From: Halomonas ventosae
GTDB lineage: Bacteria; Pseudomonadota; Gammaproteobacteria; Pseudomonadales; Halomonadaceae
Direction of reading: 5' to 3'
NCBI RefSeq assembly: GCF_004363555.1
Contig: NZ_SNZJ01000006.1
Location: 62,001 to 126,000, forward strand
DNA: 64,000 bases
Shown: piece by piece, positions 38,801 through 47,649 of the stretch
Numbering within the stretch: position 1 is the first letter of the stretch
How the letters are laid out: each line of letters begins with the position of its first letter
Notes under the pieces: generated by a model
What the model was told of the DNA's origin: nothing
Database searches by the model: none
What the model saw: only the letters and a program-made list of their open reading frames with translations
Program-made: the position numbers and the translations under genes

Positions 38801-39787
38801 TCAGGCCAGCCAGCGAGGCCGGGCCTCCAGTGCCTGGCGCTGCTGCTCCAGCATGCGCAGGTGCCCGTCCCAGTAGCCGGCATCGGCGAGCCACGGAAAC
38901 GCCGGCGGAAAGGCCGGATCCTCCCAGCGATCCACCAGCCAGGCGCTGTGGCGCAGCAGGCGCAGGGTGCGCAGCGGCTCCACCAGCGCAAGCTCCCGAC
39001 GGTCGAAGTCACGGTGCTGCTCGTAGCCCTCGGCTACCTCGGAGAGCTGCATCTGGCGCTCGCCCTCCTCCTGCGCGGTGAACAGCATCCACAGGTCCTG
39101 GATGGCCGGGGCCATCAGGCAGTCGTCGAAGTCGACCAGTGCGAAGTGCTCGTCGCGGCCGAGGATGTTGCCGATATGGCAGTCGCCCTGCACCCGGATC
39201 GCCTGATCCGCACTCCAGGCCTGGGGTGCCAGGCGGCGATGCAGGGTCGCGGTGATGCGCTCGTAGGCCTGTCGCTGGCGTCGATCCAGCCAGCGGCTGG
39301 CCAGCACCTTGTCACGGGCCTCGAGCACCATGCCATCCAGGTCCAGGGCACGACGATGAACGAAGCGTCCCCGCTCGCCCACCGCATGCACCGCGCCGAT
39401 CAGCTCGCCCAGGGCGAACAGGTGGGCCGGGTTCTCCAACTCGGGCGCCTGTCCCGGCAGGTGGGGAAAGAGGGTGAAGCGAAAGCCCTCGGCGCGATGC
39501 AGGCTCTCGCCCGCCGCGTTCCGCCAGGGGGCGGCCACGGCCACCTCGGCCGCGGCGAGCTCGGCCAGGAAGTCGTGCTCCTCGTGGATCTGAGCATCCG
39601 TCCAGCGCTCGGGGCGGTAGAACTTCACCACCCAGCGGCGGCGCTCCTCGTCATGCACCAGAAAGACCCGGTTCTCGTAGCTGTTGAGGGCAAAGGGCTC
39701 ACCGGGCAGCCAGAAGCCGAGCGACTCCACGGCCGCCACCACCCGGGCGGGCGAGAGCTGGGCGAAGGGATGAGGGGTGGTGTCCAT
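38801..39787 (-). CDS. srkA: Stress response kinase A (YihE/RdoA family)
   Basis: 328 aa, the same length as E. coli SrkA. APH-like kinase fold: NSYENRVFLVHDEERRRWVVKFYRPERW, the catalytic QGDCHIGNIL and metal site VDFDDCLMAPAIQDLW. ATG at 39787 with GGGAG upstream. The family limits stress-induced death by phosphorylating proteins on Ser/Thr. Confidence 0.95.
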   Translation of the reverse strand: MDTTPHPFAQLSPARVVAAVESLGFWLPGEPFALNSYENRVFLVHDEERRRWVVKFYRPERWTDAQIHEEHDFLAELAAAEVAVAAPWRNAAGESLHRAEGFRFTLFPHLPGQAPELENPAHLFALGELIGAVHAVGERGRFVHRRALDLDGMVLEARDKVLASRWLDRRQRQAYERITATLHRRLAPQAWSADQAIRVQGDCHIGNILGRDEHFALVDFDDCLMAPAIQDLWMLFTAQEEGERQMQLSEVAEGYEQHRDFDRRELALVEPLRTLRLLRHSAWLVDRWEDPAFPPAFPWLADAGYWDGHLRMLEQQRQALEARPRWLA

Positions 39788-39929
39788 GAGGGCTCCCGGG
39801 TCAACGAGGTCCACATGCTAACAGGGAAGCGTCCGCCTGTGTCGCAGCAAGCGTGCCTGGACCGGCTCTCGCTTCGGCCTGCTCCCGGCGCCACTCGCTG
39901 TGCTCGACGACAATCCTCCCGTCCGATCG

Positions 39930-40646
39930 TCAATGTCGCCCTGCCGGCGTCCGGGCCACCGCCCAGGCCTGCACCTCCTCGGCACCGGCTCGGCGACAGG
40001 CCACGGCCAGAGCGTCCAGCGTCGCCCCGGTGGTCATGACGTCATCCACCAGCGCCACCCGCCCTGGCAGGCCTGACGGGAGGCGAAAGGCCCCGCGCAG
40101 GTTGCGGCGCCGCTCGCCACGGTCCAGGCCGCGCTGGGTCCGAGTGTCGCGGGTACGCTGTGCCAGCACCAGCGGACAGCCCAGTTGTCGCCCGAGACGC
40201 GCGGCCAGCCAGCGCGCCTGGTCGAAGCCCCGCTCGCGGGCTCGCCGGGGATGCAGGGGAACCGGTACCAGCGCCTCGGGCCAGCCTCGCGCCTCCGCTG
40301 GCAGCCCGGCCGCCATCAGCTCCAGCAGCACCCGGCCGGCACGTGGCGAGGCATCGAACTTGAAGCGCTGTACCAGGCCGGCCACCTCGGCATCGTAGCG
40401 CAGCGGCACCCAGGCGCGGTCGAACCCTGGCGGGCGACGCAGGCAGTGACCGCAACGATGTCCCCGCGCGGCCACCGGCTGGGGCTCGGCGCAGCCGGGA
40501 CAGGCACTCAGGTTCCAGGGCAGCTCCGAGAAGCAGGCCTCGCACCAGGGGTGCTGCCCTGGCAGGGGGGTCAGGCAGAAGACGCAGCGTCCGGGCAGGG
40601 CCCGTCCCAGCCAGCAGTCAACCTTGATTTTCCAGAAGGTTGACAT
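39930..40646 (-). CDS. comF: ComF-family phosphoribosyltransferase-like protein
   Basis: 238 aa. Two N-terminal zinc knuckles (CVFC...CEAC and CPGC...CGHC), [20 protein letters not shown], then the PRPP loop [17 protein letters not shown]. Divergent from bioB, as in many gammaproteobacteria. Codons 1-10 of this frame form the BirA box at 40617-40644, so biotin status may also affect comF. Confidence 0.93.
   Translation of the reverse strand: MSTFWKIKVDCWLGRALPGRCVFCLTPLPGQHPWCEACFSELPWNLSACPGCAEPQPVAARGHRCGHCLRRPPGFDRAWVPLRYDAEVAGLVQRFKFDASPRAGRVLLELMAAGLPAEARGWPEALVPVPLHPRRARERGFDQARWLAARLGRQLGCPLVLAQRTRDTRTQRGLDRGERRRNLRGAFRLPSGLPGRVALVDDVMTTGATLDALAVACRRAGAEEVQAWAVARTPAGRH
40617..40644. 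promoter_or_regulatory. BirA operator 1
   Basis: Perfect palindrome GTCAACC-N14-GGTTGAC, the arm and spacing pattern of BirA sites. Its right arm provides the TTGACA -35 of the bioB promoter and its left part lies in the comF coding start. Confidence 0.8.
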
Positions 40647-40700
40647 GGCGGCCGCAGGCCTTAGGCTATCCGTCAACCTGGATATGACCGACAAGTTGAC
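40640..40700 (+). promoter_or_regulatory. bioB promoter and second BirA-like box
   Basis: TTGACA (40640-40645), 16-bp spacer, TAGGCT (40662-40667), giving a start near 40675. The second dyad GTCAACC-N15-AGTTGAC (40672-40700) covers this start. Two boxes therefore bracket the promoter, consistent with repression by biotinyl-AMP-bound BirA. Confidence 0.65.
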
Positions 40701-40716
40701 CATAAGCGAGCCCACC

Positions 40717-41850
40717 ATGCCCCCTGCGTCCCACGAATCACGCGCCGCTTCCCTGACCCTAGCCTCGCGGGGCGAGGTCCGCCACGACTGGACGGTCGAG
40801 GAGATCGAGGCGCTCTTCGCCCTGCCCTTCAACGACCTGCTGTTTCACGCCCAGCAGGTCCATCGTGCCCACTTCGATCCCAATGCCGTGCAGGTCTCCA
40901 CCCTGCTCTCCATCAAGACCGGCGCCTGCCCCGAGGACTGCAAGTACTGCCCGCAGTCGGGGCACTACAACACCGGCCTGGGCAAGGAGAAGCTGCTGGA
41001 GGTCGAGAAGGTGGTCGAGCAGGCCCGGGCCGCCCGCAAGGCCGGCGCCAGCCGCTTCTGCATGGGCGCGGCCTGGAAGAGCCCCCGCGAGAAGGACCTC
41101 GACGTGGTGCTGGAGATGGTCCGCCGGGTCAAGGCGCTGGGCCTGGAGACCTGCATGACCCTGGGGATGGTCGACACCGACCAGGCCGGCCGCCTGGCCG
41201 AGGCGGGGCTCGACTACTACAACCACAACCTCGACACCTCGCCCGAGTACTATGGCGAGATCATCACCACCCGCACCTATGCCGACCGGTTGGAGACCCT
41301 GGGTAACGTGCGCGAGGCCGGCATGAAGGTCTGCTCGGGGGGCATCCTCGGCATGGGTGAGGCGCCCCGCGACCGCGCCGCCCTGCTCCAGCAGCTGGCA
41401 CGCCTCGAGCCGCATCCGGAGTCGGTGCCGATCAACATGCTGGTGAAGGTCCCCGGCACGCCGCTCGAGGATGTGGAGGACCTCGACCCCATCGAGTTCA
41501 TCCGCGCCATCGCCGTGGCCCGCATCCTGATGCCGGCGAGCCACGTGCGCCTCTCCGCCGGTCGCGAGCAGATGAATGAATCCACCCAGGCACTGGCCTT
41601 CCTGGCCGGGGCCAACTCGATCTTCTACGGCGACCAGTTGCTGACCACGTCCAACCCCCAGGCGGAACAGGACCGCGCGCTGTTCGCCAAGCTGGGGCTG
41701 CATCCGGAAGTGGTAGAAAAGAGCGCACGAGAGACCTGCACCGACGATGCCCGTCAGCAGGCCGAACTGGAGGCCGCGCTGGTTCGCCGTTCGGCGGCGG
41801 CGCTCGATGCGAGGGCCACCGAACTCGCCTACGACGCCGCCCAGGCCTGA
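40717..41850 (+). CDS. bioB: Biotin synthase
   Basis: 377 aa radical-SAM enzyme that inserts sulfur into dethiobiotin. Radical-SAM motif [24 protein letters not shown], and the [2Fe-2S] region with RLSAGR. ATG at 40717 follows AGCGAG; an in-frame ATG at 40684 is possible but would sit in the second BirA box. Confidence 0.97.
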   Translation: MPPASHESRAASLTLASRGEVRHDWTVEEIEALFALPFNDLLFHAQQVHRAHFDPNAVQVSTLLSIKTGACPEDCKYCPQSGHYNTGLGKEKLLEVEKVVEQARAARKAGASRFCMGAAWKSPREKDLDVVLEMVRRVKALGLETCMTLGMVDTDQAGRLAEAGLDYYNHNLDTSPEYYGEIITTRTYADRLETLGNVREAGMKVCSGGILGMGEAPRDRAALLQQLARLEPHPESVPINMLVKVPGTPLEDVEDLDPIEFIRAIAVARILMPASHVRLSAGREQMNESTQALAFLAGANSIFYGDQLLTTSNPQAEQDRALFAKLGLHPEVVEKSARETCTDDARQQAELEAALVRRSAAALDARATELAYDAAQA

Positions 41851-41856
41851 CCCGCC

Positions 41857-43029
41857 ATGCCGGATGCCTGGAGCACACATCTCGCCGAGCGGGCCGCAAC
41901 CCGTCGCCACGCCGGGCGCTGGCGACAGCGCCGCACTCGGCGCTGGAGCGACGGCTGCCGTGACTTCGCCGGCAACGACTACCTGGGACTGGCCCGCGAC
42001 CCGCGCCTTGCCGAGGCCCAGGCCGAGGGTGCCCGGCGCCTTGGCGCCGGCGCCCGGGCCTCGCACCTGGTCAGCGGCCACCTAGACGTACACGAGGCCC
42101 TGGAACAGCGCCTGGCCGCACTCACCGGCCGACCGGCGGCGCTGCTCTTCTCCACCGGTTACATGGCCAACCTCGGTACCCTGCAGGCGCTCTGTGACCC
42201 CGACACCCGGGTCTTCCAGGACCGTCTGAACCACGCCTCGCTGCTGGATGGCGCCAGCCTCGCCGGTGCCCGCTCGCGGCGCTTCCACCATAATGATCTC
42301 GGCGACCTCGAGCGGCTGCTCGCCCGCACCTCGAACGACGGGCGCCGGCTGGTGGTCAGCGACGGGGTATTCAGCATGGATGGCGACGTGGCCGATATCG
42401 CCGGACTCGCCGCGACCTGCTCTCGCCATGGGGCCTGGCTGATGGTCGACGACGCCCATGGCCTGGGCGTGCTGGGGGAGGCCGGCGATGGCTGCGTGGG
42501 CCGCGCCCATGGCGTCGACGAGGTTCCGGTGCTGGTCGGCACGCTCGGCAAGGCGCTGGGCTCCGCCGGCGCCTTCGTGGCCGGCAGCCAGGCGCTGGTC
42601 GAGCACCTGATCCAGTTCGCCCGCCCCTACGTCTATACCACCGCCCAGCCGCCCGGGGTGGCCGCCGCCACCCTCGAGGCGCTGGCACTGCTCGAGGCCG
42701 AGCCCGAACGGCGCACCCGCCTGGCGACCCTGATCAGGCGCTTCCGCCACGAGGCCACCCTGCTCGGACTGCCGCTGGCCACCTCCACCACGCCGATCCA
42801 GCCACTGGTGCTGGGGGACTGCCAGCGGGTCATGGAATGGGCGGCGCGGCTGGGCGAGCGCGGCATCCTGGTCGGCGCGATCCGCGAGCCCACGGTGCCC
42901 CGCGGCCAGGCACGGCTGCGCATCACCCTGAGCGCCGCCCATACCGATGCCGACCTGGAGGCCTTGCTCGAAGGACTGGCGGGTTGTCAGGCCCGAGACA
43001 CCGCCAGCCGACGGGAGCTCACCCCATGA
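41857..43029 (+). CDS. bioF: 8-amino-7-oxononanoate synthase
   Basis: 390 aa PLP enzyme, 6 bp after bioB. GNDYLGLARDPR, DDAHGLGVLG and the PLP-Lys motif GTLGKALGSAGAF. Overlaps bioH (ATGA). Confidence 0.97.
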   Translation: MPDAWSTHLAERAATRRHAGRWRQRRTRRWSDGCRDFAGNDYLGLARDPRLAEAQAEGARRLGAGARASHLVSGHLDVHEALEQRLAALTGRPAALLFSTGYMANLGTLQALCDPDTRVFQDRLNHASLLDGASLAGARSRRFHHNDLGDLERLLARTSNDGRRLVVSDGVFSMDGDVADIAGLAATCSRHGAWLMVDDAHGLGVLGEAGDGCVGRAHGVDEVPVLVGTLGKALGSAGAFVAGSQALVEHLIQFARPYVYTTAQPPGVAAATLEALALLEAEPERRTRLATLIRRFRHEATLLGLPLATSTTPIQPLVLGDCQRVMEWAARLGERGILVGAIREPTVPRGQARLRITLSAAHTDADLEALLEGLAGCQARDTASRRELTP

Positions 43030-43733
43030 CGACACTGGTGCTGCTCTCCGGCTGGGGCTGCGACGCGCGACTCTGGCAGCCGCTGGCCGAGCACTGGCCG
43101 AGTGGCATGACGGCCACCACCCCGGACTGGCCCGGCTACGGAGCCCGTCCCCCGCTCTCGGCCCCCGGCAGCCTGACCGAGCTGGCCGATGCCATGGGCG
43201 ACGACCTGTCGCCGGACGCCGTGTGGGTGGGCTGGTCGCTGGGCGGGCTGCTCGCCGCCGCCCTGCTCGACCAATTACCCGCGCCCCGGGCCCTGGTGCT
43301 GCTCGGCATGGGGGAGCGCTTCTGCCATGACGAGGGCATCCCCCCGACGGAGCTGGCCGCCTTCCGCCAGGCCTTCGCGCGTGCCCCTGAGGCGACCCAC
43401 CGCCACTTCCTGCGCTGGCAGCTTACCGGCGAGCCCGACCCACGCGCCGCCCACCGGCAATTGCGAGACTTGCTCGGCGATGACAGCGGTGCCGACCACA
43501 CCACCCTGGCCGCAGGGCTGGACCAGCTCGCCGGGCTCGATAACGCTGTCCGCCTGGCCAGCGCGCCCTGCCCGGTCTGGCACGTCGCAGGGGAGCGGGA
43601 CCCGCTGCTCGCCCCACGGCTTCGCGAGTGCGCCGATCATCGTCTGGCCGGTGCCGGCCACTGCCCAATGCTCAGCCAACCGACCTCGCTGGCCGCCTGC
43701 CTCGCCGGCATCGCCGGGAGGAGCACGCCATGA
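43026..43733 (+). CDS. bioH: Pimeloyl-ACP methyl ester carboxylesterase
   Basis: 235 aa alpha/beta hydrolase. LLSGWGCDARLWQPLAEHW, nucleophile elbow GWSLGG, Asp in VAGERDPLLAP and His in GAGHCPMLSQP. Coupled at both ends by ATGA overlaps. Confidence 0.95.
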   Translation: MTTLVLLSGWGCDARLWQPLAEHWPSGMTATTPDWPGYGARPPLSAPGSLTELADAMGDDLSPDAVWVGWSLGGLLAAALLDQLPAPRALVLLGMGERFCHDEGIPPTELAAFRQAFARAPEATHRHFLRWQLTGEPDPRAAHRQLRDLLGDDSGADHTTLAAGLDQLAGLDNAVRLASAPCPVWHVAGERDPLLAPRLRECADHRLAGAGHCPMLSQPTSLAACLAGIAGRSTP

Positions 43734-44542
43734 GCGCCCTGCCGCTCGCCACGCTGGCCCCTCGGAGCACGCCCCCGGGAGAAGACTGGCGGGCCCGTGT
43801 GTCCCGCGCCTTTTCCCGCGCGGCCCCGCGCTATGTCGAGCGCGCCGTCGCTCAGCGGGTCATGGCCGAGCCGCTGCTTTCCCGCCTGCCCCCGCGAGCC
43901 GAGAGGGTGCTCGACCTGGGCTGTGGACCGGGCGAGATGGCCGCGAGCCTGGCCAGGCACTTCGGTCGCGGCTGCACGGTCAGCGGCCTGGACCTTGCCC
44001 CAGGCATGCTCGAGGTGGCCCGCCGGACCCACGGGGACGCGGCCCGCTGGCTGTGCGGCGATGCCGCCGCCCTGCCGCTGGGGGATGCCAGCCAGGATCT
44101 GGTGGTCTCCAACCTGGCGATCCAGTGGTGCCCGGACCTCGACGCCGTGATGGCCGAGCTTCGCCGCGTCCTGCGCCCGGGGGGCCGGGCACTGGTCAAC
44201 ACCCTGGGCCCCGGCACCCTGGCCGAGGTGGGCCGTGCCTGGTCACGCCCCGACCAGCCCGCCGGCCTGCTGGCCTTCCGGGACGCCACCTGCCATCGGC
44301 AAGCGGCACGGGCGGCGGGCTTTGACCGCCTCGACTGCCGGACGCGGGCAATGCGCTTCCACTATCCCGACCTCGCCGCGGTGATGACCTCCATCAAGGG
44401 CATCGGTGCCCAGCCATCGCGACCCGAGGGCCGCCTCACCCGCGCCGACCTGGCACGGGCGGCGCGCCGCTACGAGACGCAGCGCGAGCCCGAGGGGCTG
44501 CCCGTCACCTATCGCCTGATGACCCTGGAGCTTTACGCCTGA
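43730..44542 (+). CDS. bioC: Malonyl-ACP O-methyltransferase
   Basis: 270 aa SAM methyltransferase. FSRAAPRYVERAVAQRVMAE, VLDLGCGPGEMAASLA, SNLAIQWCPDL and IKGIGAQ are typical of BioC. Starts the pimelate moiety that BioH releases. Confidence 0.95.
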   Translation: MSALPLATLAPRSTPPGEDWRARVSRAFSRAAPRYVERAVAQRVMAEPLLSRLPPRAERVLDLGCGPGEMAASLARHFGRGCTVSGLDLAPGMLEVARRTHGDAARWLCGDAAALPLGDASQDLVVSNLAIQWCPDLDAVMAELRRVLRPGGRALVNTLGPGTLAEVGRAWSRPDQPAGLLAFRDATCHRQAARAAGFDRLDCRTRAMRFHYPDLAAVMTSIKGIGAQPSRPEGRLTRADLARAARRYETQREPEGLPVTYRLMTLELYA

Positions 44543-44543
44543 G

Positions 44544-45416
44544 ATGAGCGCCTACTTCGTGACCGGCACCGACACCGACGCCGGCAAGACCTTGGTCACC
44601 AGCGGCCTGCTGGCCCTGGCCCGACGCCGCGGCCTCACCACCCTGGGCCTCAAGCCCGTGGCCTCGGGCTGCGAGGCCACGCCCCAGGGCCTGCGCAACG
44701 CCGATGCCCTGGCCCTGCAGGCCCAGTCCCGACCTCCCCTGCCCTACGCGACCCTCAACCCCTTCGCCTTTGCCCCGGCCATCGCCCCGCACCTGGCCGC
44801 CCGCCGGGCGGGCGTGACGCTGACTCTCGATGAACTGGTCGACCAGGCCCGCCCGATGCTTGCCGAGCAGCGCGACCTGACCCTGGTCGAGGGCGCCGGC
44901 GGCTGGCGGGTGCCCCTGAACGAGACCGACGACCTCTCGGCATTGGCCGTCCAGCTCGAACTGCCGGTACTGCTGGTAGTGGGCCTGCGCCTGGGCTGCA
45001 TAAGCCATGCACGGCTCACCTGTGACGCGATCCGGGCAGACGGCCTGCGCCTGGCGGGCTGGGTCGGCAACCTCGTGGACCCCGGGCTCTCCTTCGATGC
45101 GGCCGCGGACGACGCCCTCTACCGCGATAACCTGGCGACCCTCGCGCACCACCTGCCCGCCCCCTGCCTGGGCGTGGTGCCGCGGCTGGCGGCGGAGTCT
45201 CCCGCGGCCATGGCCACAGCCGCCGCCCATTACCTGATCCTGCCCAATGACGATCCCAAGCAAGGAGCGCCGGGTACAAGCCGAAGAGGAGGTCCTACGC
45301 CAGGGATGGCGTCGGTAGCGCCCAGGGAGGGGTTCACAGCGCCTCCTCGCAGGCTTGTGGACGGATCAGCTCCGAGCGATGGACACATGCTCAGTGAGCT
45401 GACCGATGGCGATTGA
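44544..45416 (+). CDS. bioD: Dethiobiotin synthetase with repeat-derived C-terminal extension
   Basis: 290 aa. The ordinary enzyme is residues ~1-240: GTDTDAGKTLVTSGLL (P-loop), GLKPVASGCE, VEGAGGWRVPLNETDDLSALA. E. coli BioD is about 225 aa. The remaining ~50 residues are encoded by the repeat at 45264-45373 and its flank, and are low-complexity and unrelated to BioD. The stop codon lies in the -35 box of the tRNA-Leu promoter. Confidence 0.95.
   Translation: MSAYFVTGTDTDAGKTLVTSGLLALARRRGLTTLGLKPVASGCEATPQGLRNADALALQAQSRPPLPYATLNPFAFAPAIAPHLAARRAGVTLTLDELVDQARPMLAEQRDLTLVEGAGGWRVPLNETDDLSALAVQLELPVLLVVGLRLGCISHARLTCDAIRADGLRLAGWVGNLVDPGLSFDAAADDALYRDNLATLAHHLPAPCLGVVPRLAAESPAAMATAAAHYLILPNDDPKQGAPGTSRRGGPTPGMASVAPREGFTAPPRRLVDGSAPSDGHMLSELTDGD
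45264..45373. repeat. 110-bp structured repeat inserted at the 3' end of bioD
   Basis: Bounded by GGAGC and GCTCC. An inner inverted pair (ACAAGCC...AGGAGG with CCTCCTC...GGCTTGT) encloses two short stem-loops (CTACGCCAGGGATGGCGTCGGTAG; CGCCCAGGGAGGGGTTCACAGCG region). It resembles dispersed extragenic repeats I associate with Halomonas-type genomes. Only one copy is in this window. Confidence 0.55.
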
Positions 45417-45440
45417 CTTGCGCGGGGGCGTCCGTAGAAT
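45413..45440 (+). promoter_or_regulatory. tRNA-Leu promoter
   Basis: TTGACT (45413-45418), 16-bp spacer, TAGAAT (45435-45440), followed by the tRNA at 45461. It overlaps the bioD stop. Confidence 0.75.
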
Positions 45441-45460
45441 GTGGTCGCCTGCCTGCCCGT

Positions 45461-45545
45461 GCGGATGTGGTGGAATTGGTAGACACGCCAGGTTTAGGTC
45501 CTGGTGCCTTCGGGCGTGGGAGTTCAAGTCTCCCCATCCGCACCA
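45461..45545 (+). tRNA. leuW: tRNA-Leu (anticodon UAG)
   Basis: 85 nt including encoded CCA. Acceptor GCGGATG/CATCCGC, anticodon stem CCAGG/CCTGG with loop TTTAGGT giving anticodon TAG (45495-45497), a long variable arm typical of Leu, and a GTTCAAGTC T-arm. It reads CUA/CUN codons. It lies between bioD and bioA, an unusual site. Confidence 0.97.
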
Positions 45546-45650
45546 TCTGTACTCCCCGTTCTTAACGCGATCCTCCCCGTCATCTCCCCGAGATGTGCGG
45601 CGCTTTCGCGTGCCCGTCATACCGCTTCACCGCTGCCACGGAGTCCCCTG

Positions 45651-46934
45651 ATGACCGCCCCCCTCTCCTCTCCCGTCTGGCACCCCTATGCCCATCTCAA
45701 GACCCAGCGCCCGGCGCCCAAGGTGGTCGGCGGCGAGGGACCCCGCTTCACCCTGGAAGGCGGCGAGACGCTGCTCGACGCCACCTGCTCCTGGTGGTGC
45801 ATGATCCACGGCTACGCCCATCCGCGGCTGGTGGCGGCGATCCGCGAGCAGGCCGGCGAGCTCTGCCACGTGATGCTCGGTGGACTGACCCACGAACCCG
45901 CCGACCGCCTGGCCCGGGAGCTGGTGCGCATCACTCCCGAAGGGCTGAACCACGTCTTCTACTCGGACAGCGGCTCGGTGGGCATGGAAGTCGCGATGAA
46001 GATGGCCGTGCAGTACCACCAACTGCGCGGCCGGCCGGGCAAGCACCGCCTGCTCTCGCTGATGAAGGCCTATCATGGCGATACCGCCGGCTGCATGGCG
46101 GTCTGCGACCCCGAAGAGGGCATGCACTCTCTGTTCGCCGGCTACCTGCCCCGCCATCCTTTCGCCCCGGCACCCACCGCCCCCTTCGATGCCGAGCCCG
46201 AGGCGGTGTCGGCGGACCTCGCCGCCCTGCGCGAGGTGCTCGAGCGCCACCACCACGAGATCGCGGCGATCCTGATGGAACCGCTGCTGCAGGCCGCCGG
46301 CGGCCTCAACATGACCTCGCCCCACTACCTGCGCGGCGCCCGTGCGCTGTGCGACGAGTTCGACGTGCTGCTGGTGTTCGACGAGGTCGCCACCGGCTTC
46401 GGCCGCACCGGACGGATGTTCGCCGCCGACCATGCCGACGTCACGCCCGATATCATGGTGCTCTCCAAGGGGCTCACCGGGGGATATCTCGGCCACGCGG
46501 CGACACTCGCCACCGACCGGGTGCATGAGGCTTTCATCGGCGACAGCGAGATGCACGCCTTCATGCACGGCCCCACCTTCATGGGCAACCCGCTGGCCTG
46601 CCGGGTGGCGCTGGAGAGCCTGGCGGTGTTCGAGGAGGAGGATTACCTCGGCAGGATCGCCGCGCTCAACCGTGTGCTGCGCGAGACGCTGCTGGATGAC
46701 GAGGTGCTGGCCGCGCACCCGGCGGTAGCGGACATTCGGGTGCTGGGGGCCACCGCGGTGATCGAGGCCCATGACACCTCTGACCTTGCCGGGGTGGCCG
46801 GCTGGGCCCGCGAGCAGGGCGTCTGGCTGCGCCCCATCGGCCGCTGGCTGTACACCATGCCGGCCTACATCACGACAGAGGCAGACCTGCGACGCATCAC
46901 CGACGTCATGAAGGGCTGGTTCCTGGCACGCTGA
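45651..46934 (+). CDS. bioA: Adenosylmethionine-8-amino-7-oxononanoate aminotransferase
   Basis: 427 aa PLP enzyme. HPYAHLKTQ, ATCSWWCMIHGYAHPRL, VFDEVATGFGRTGRMFA, and the PLP Lys in LSKGLTGGYL. ATG at 45651 with GGAG 7 nt upstream. No BirA box precedes it, so it may be read from the tRNA-Leu promoter or by read-through. Confidence 0.96.
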   Translation: MTAPLSSPVWHPYAHLKTQRPAPKVVGGEGPRFTLEGGETLLDATCSWWCMIHGYAHPRLVAAIREQAGELCHVMLGGLTHEPADRLARELVRITPEGLNHVFYSDSGSVGMEVAMKMAVQYHQLRGRPGKHRLLSLMKAYHGDTAGCMAVCDPEEGMHSLFAGYLPRHPFAPAPTAPFDAEPEAVSADLAALREVLERHHHEIAAILMEPLLQAAGGLNMTSPHYLRGARALCDEFDVLLVFDEVATGFGRTGRMFAADHADVTPDIMVLSKGLTGGYLGHAATLATDRVHEAFIGDSEMHAFMHGPTFMGNPLACRVALESLAVFEEEDYLGRIAALNRVLRETLLDDEVLAAHPAVADIRVLGATAVIEAHDTSDLAGVAGWAREQGVWLRPIGRWLYTMPAYITTEADLRRITDVMKGWFLAR

Positions 46935-47132
46935 TCACCCCACTGGCTACACCAGCCGGCGCGGGATGGCGAGATCCCATTGCGGCTGCAGACACACCGC
47001 TCGTCCTCGAAGTCCTCCAGGGTGGCAAGGGATGCACGCTCTCTGACTCTTCTCCGAACCGCGCGGGGACAAGACGATGGTGCCCAGGAGGGAGAAGCCG
47101 GTAGACTTCCCCGAAACAGGGCAAGGGACACG
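46935..47132. other. Region without a recognisable gene
   Basis: 198 bp after bioA. Open frames here on both strands look like compositional accidents, with no ribosome-binding site or family signature. No terminator seen. Confidence 0.5.
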
Positions 47133-47323
47133 ATGATGAAGGGTCTGTGCGCACTGGTGGCCATATGTCTGGCACCCTTGGCCCAGCTCTCGCACTGGGG
47201 GAGAGCACCTCACGCAGCATCGACGGCTTCTTCGGCACCACCGATGCGCTGACCATGAATACCGACTGCTACCTGCGCCTGGAGATTTACTTCCGCCGTC
47301 ATATCGACCGCGTCACCCTGTAG
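47133..47323 (+). pseudogene. Remnant of a secreted protein gene
   Basis: An ATG at 47133 or 47136 with AAGGGA upstream starts a signal peptide (MMKGLCALVAICLAPLAQLS). A one-base shift at ~47190 would continue as ALGESTSRSIDGFFGTTDAL then MNTDCYLRLEIYFRRHIDRV to the stop at 47321. Both parts read like the N terminus of one exported protein, now frameshifted and truncated. Parent family not identified with certainty. Confidence 0.45.
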
Positions 47324-47338
47324 CGCGAAGGAGCCCCG

Positions 47339-47641
47339 ATGACCCTGAGCAAGACCCGCACCAGCTTCTACCGCCGCCTCTACGTGGCCCACCTGGTGGA
47401 CACCGGCACCGCCAGCGTGCCTGCCATCACCGCCGCTACCGGGATGCCCCGGCGCACCGCCCAGGACACGCTAGGAGCGCTGGGCGAGTTGGACATCCTC
47501 TGCGAGTTCGAGCACCAGGCCGGCGAGCGCCACAACATCGGCGCCTACGTGATCCGCGACTGGGGCCCGATCGACCCGGCGTGGGTGGCGGCGAACGCCG
47601 AACGGCTTCGCCTCGCCCTGGGCTATCCGACTCGACCGTGA
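47339..47641 (+). CDS. Small winged-helix DNA-binding protein (HTH_43 type)
   Basis: 100 aa. KTRTSFYRRLYVAHLVDTG, then a helix-turn-helix (SVPAITAATGMPRRTAQDTLGAL), and a C-terminal YVIRDWGPIDPAWVAAN. AAGGAG 7 nt before the ATG. Overlapped at its stop by a possible GTG start of the next gene. Target unknown. Confidence 0.7.
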   Translation: MTLSKTRTSFYRRLYVAHLVDTGTASVPAITAATGMPRRTAQDTLGALGELDILCEFEHQAGERHNIGAYVIRDWGPIDPAWVAANAERLRLALGYPTRP

Positions 47642-47649
47642 GGGGAAGG

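Noticed and set aside
45264..45373. Structured repeat after bioD as a riboswitch or attenuator for bioA
   Set aside because: It is inside the bioD frame, precedes a tRNA promoter and has the bounded ends of a repeat element rather than a conserved aptamer.
46865..47256. Minus-strand small genes after bioA
   Set aside because: No ribosome-binding sites, and translations are Arg/Pro/Ser-rich shadows overlapping each other.
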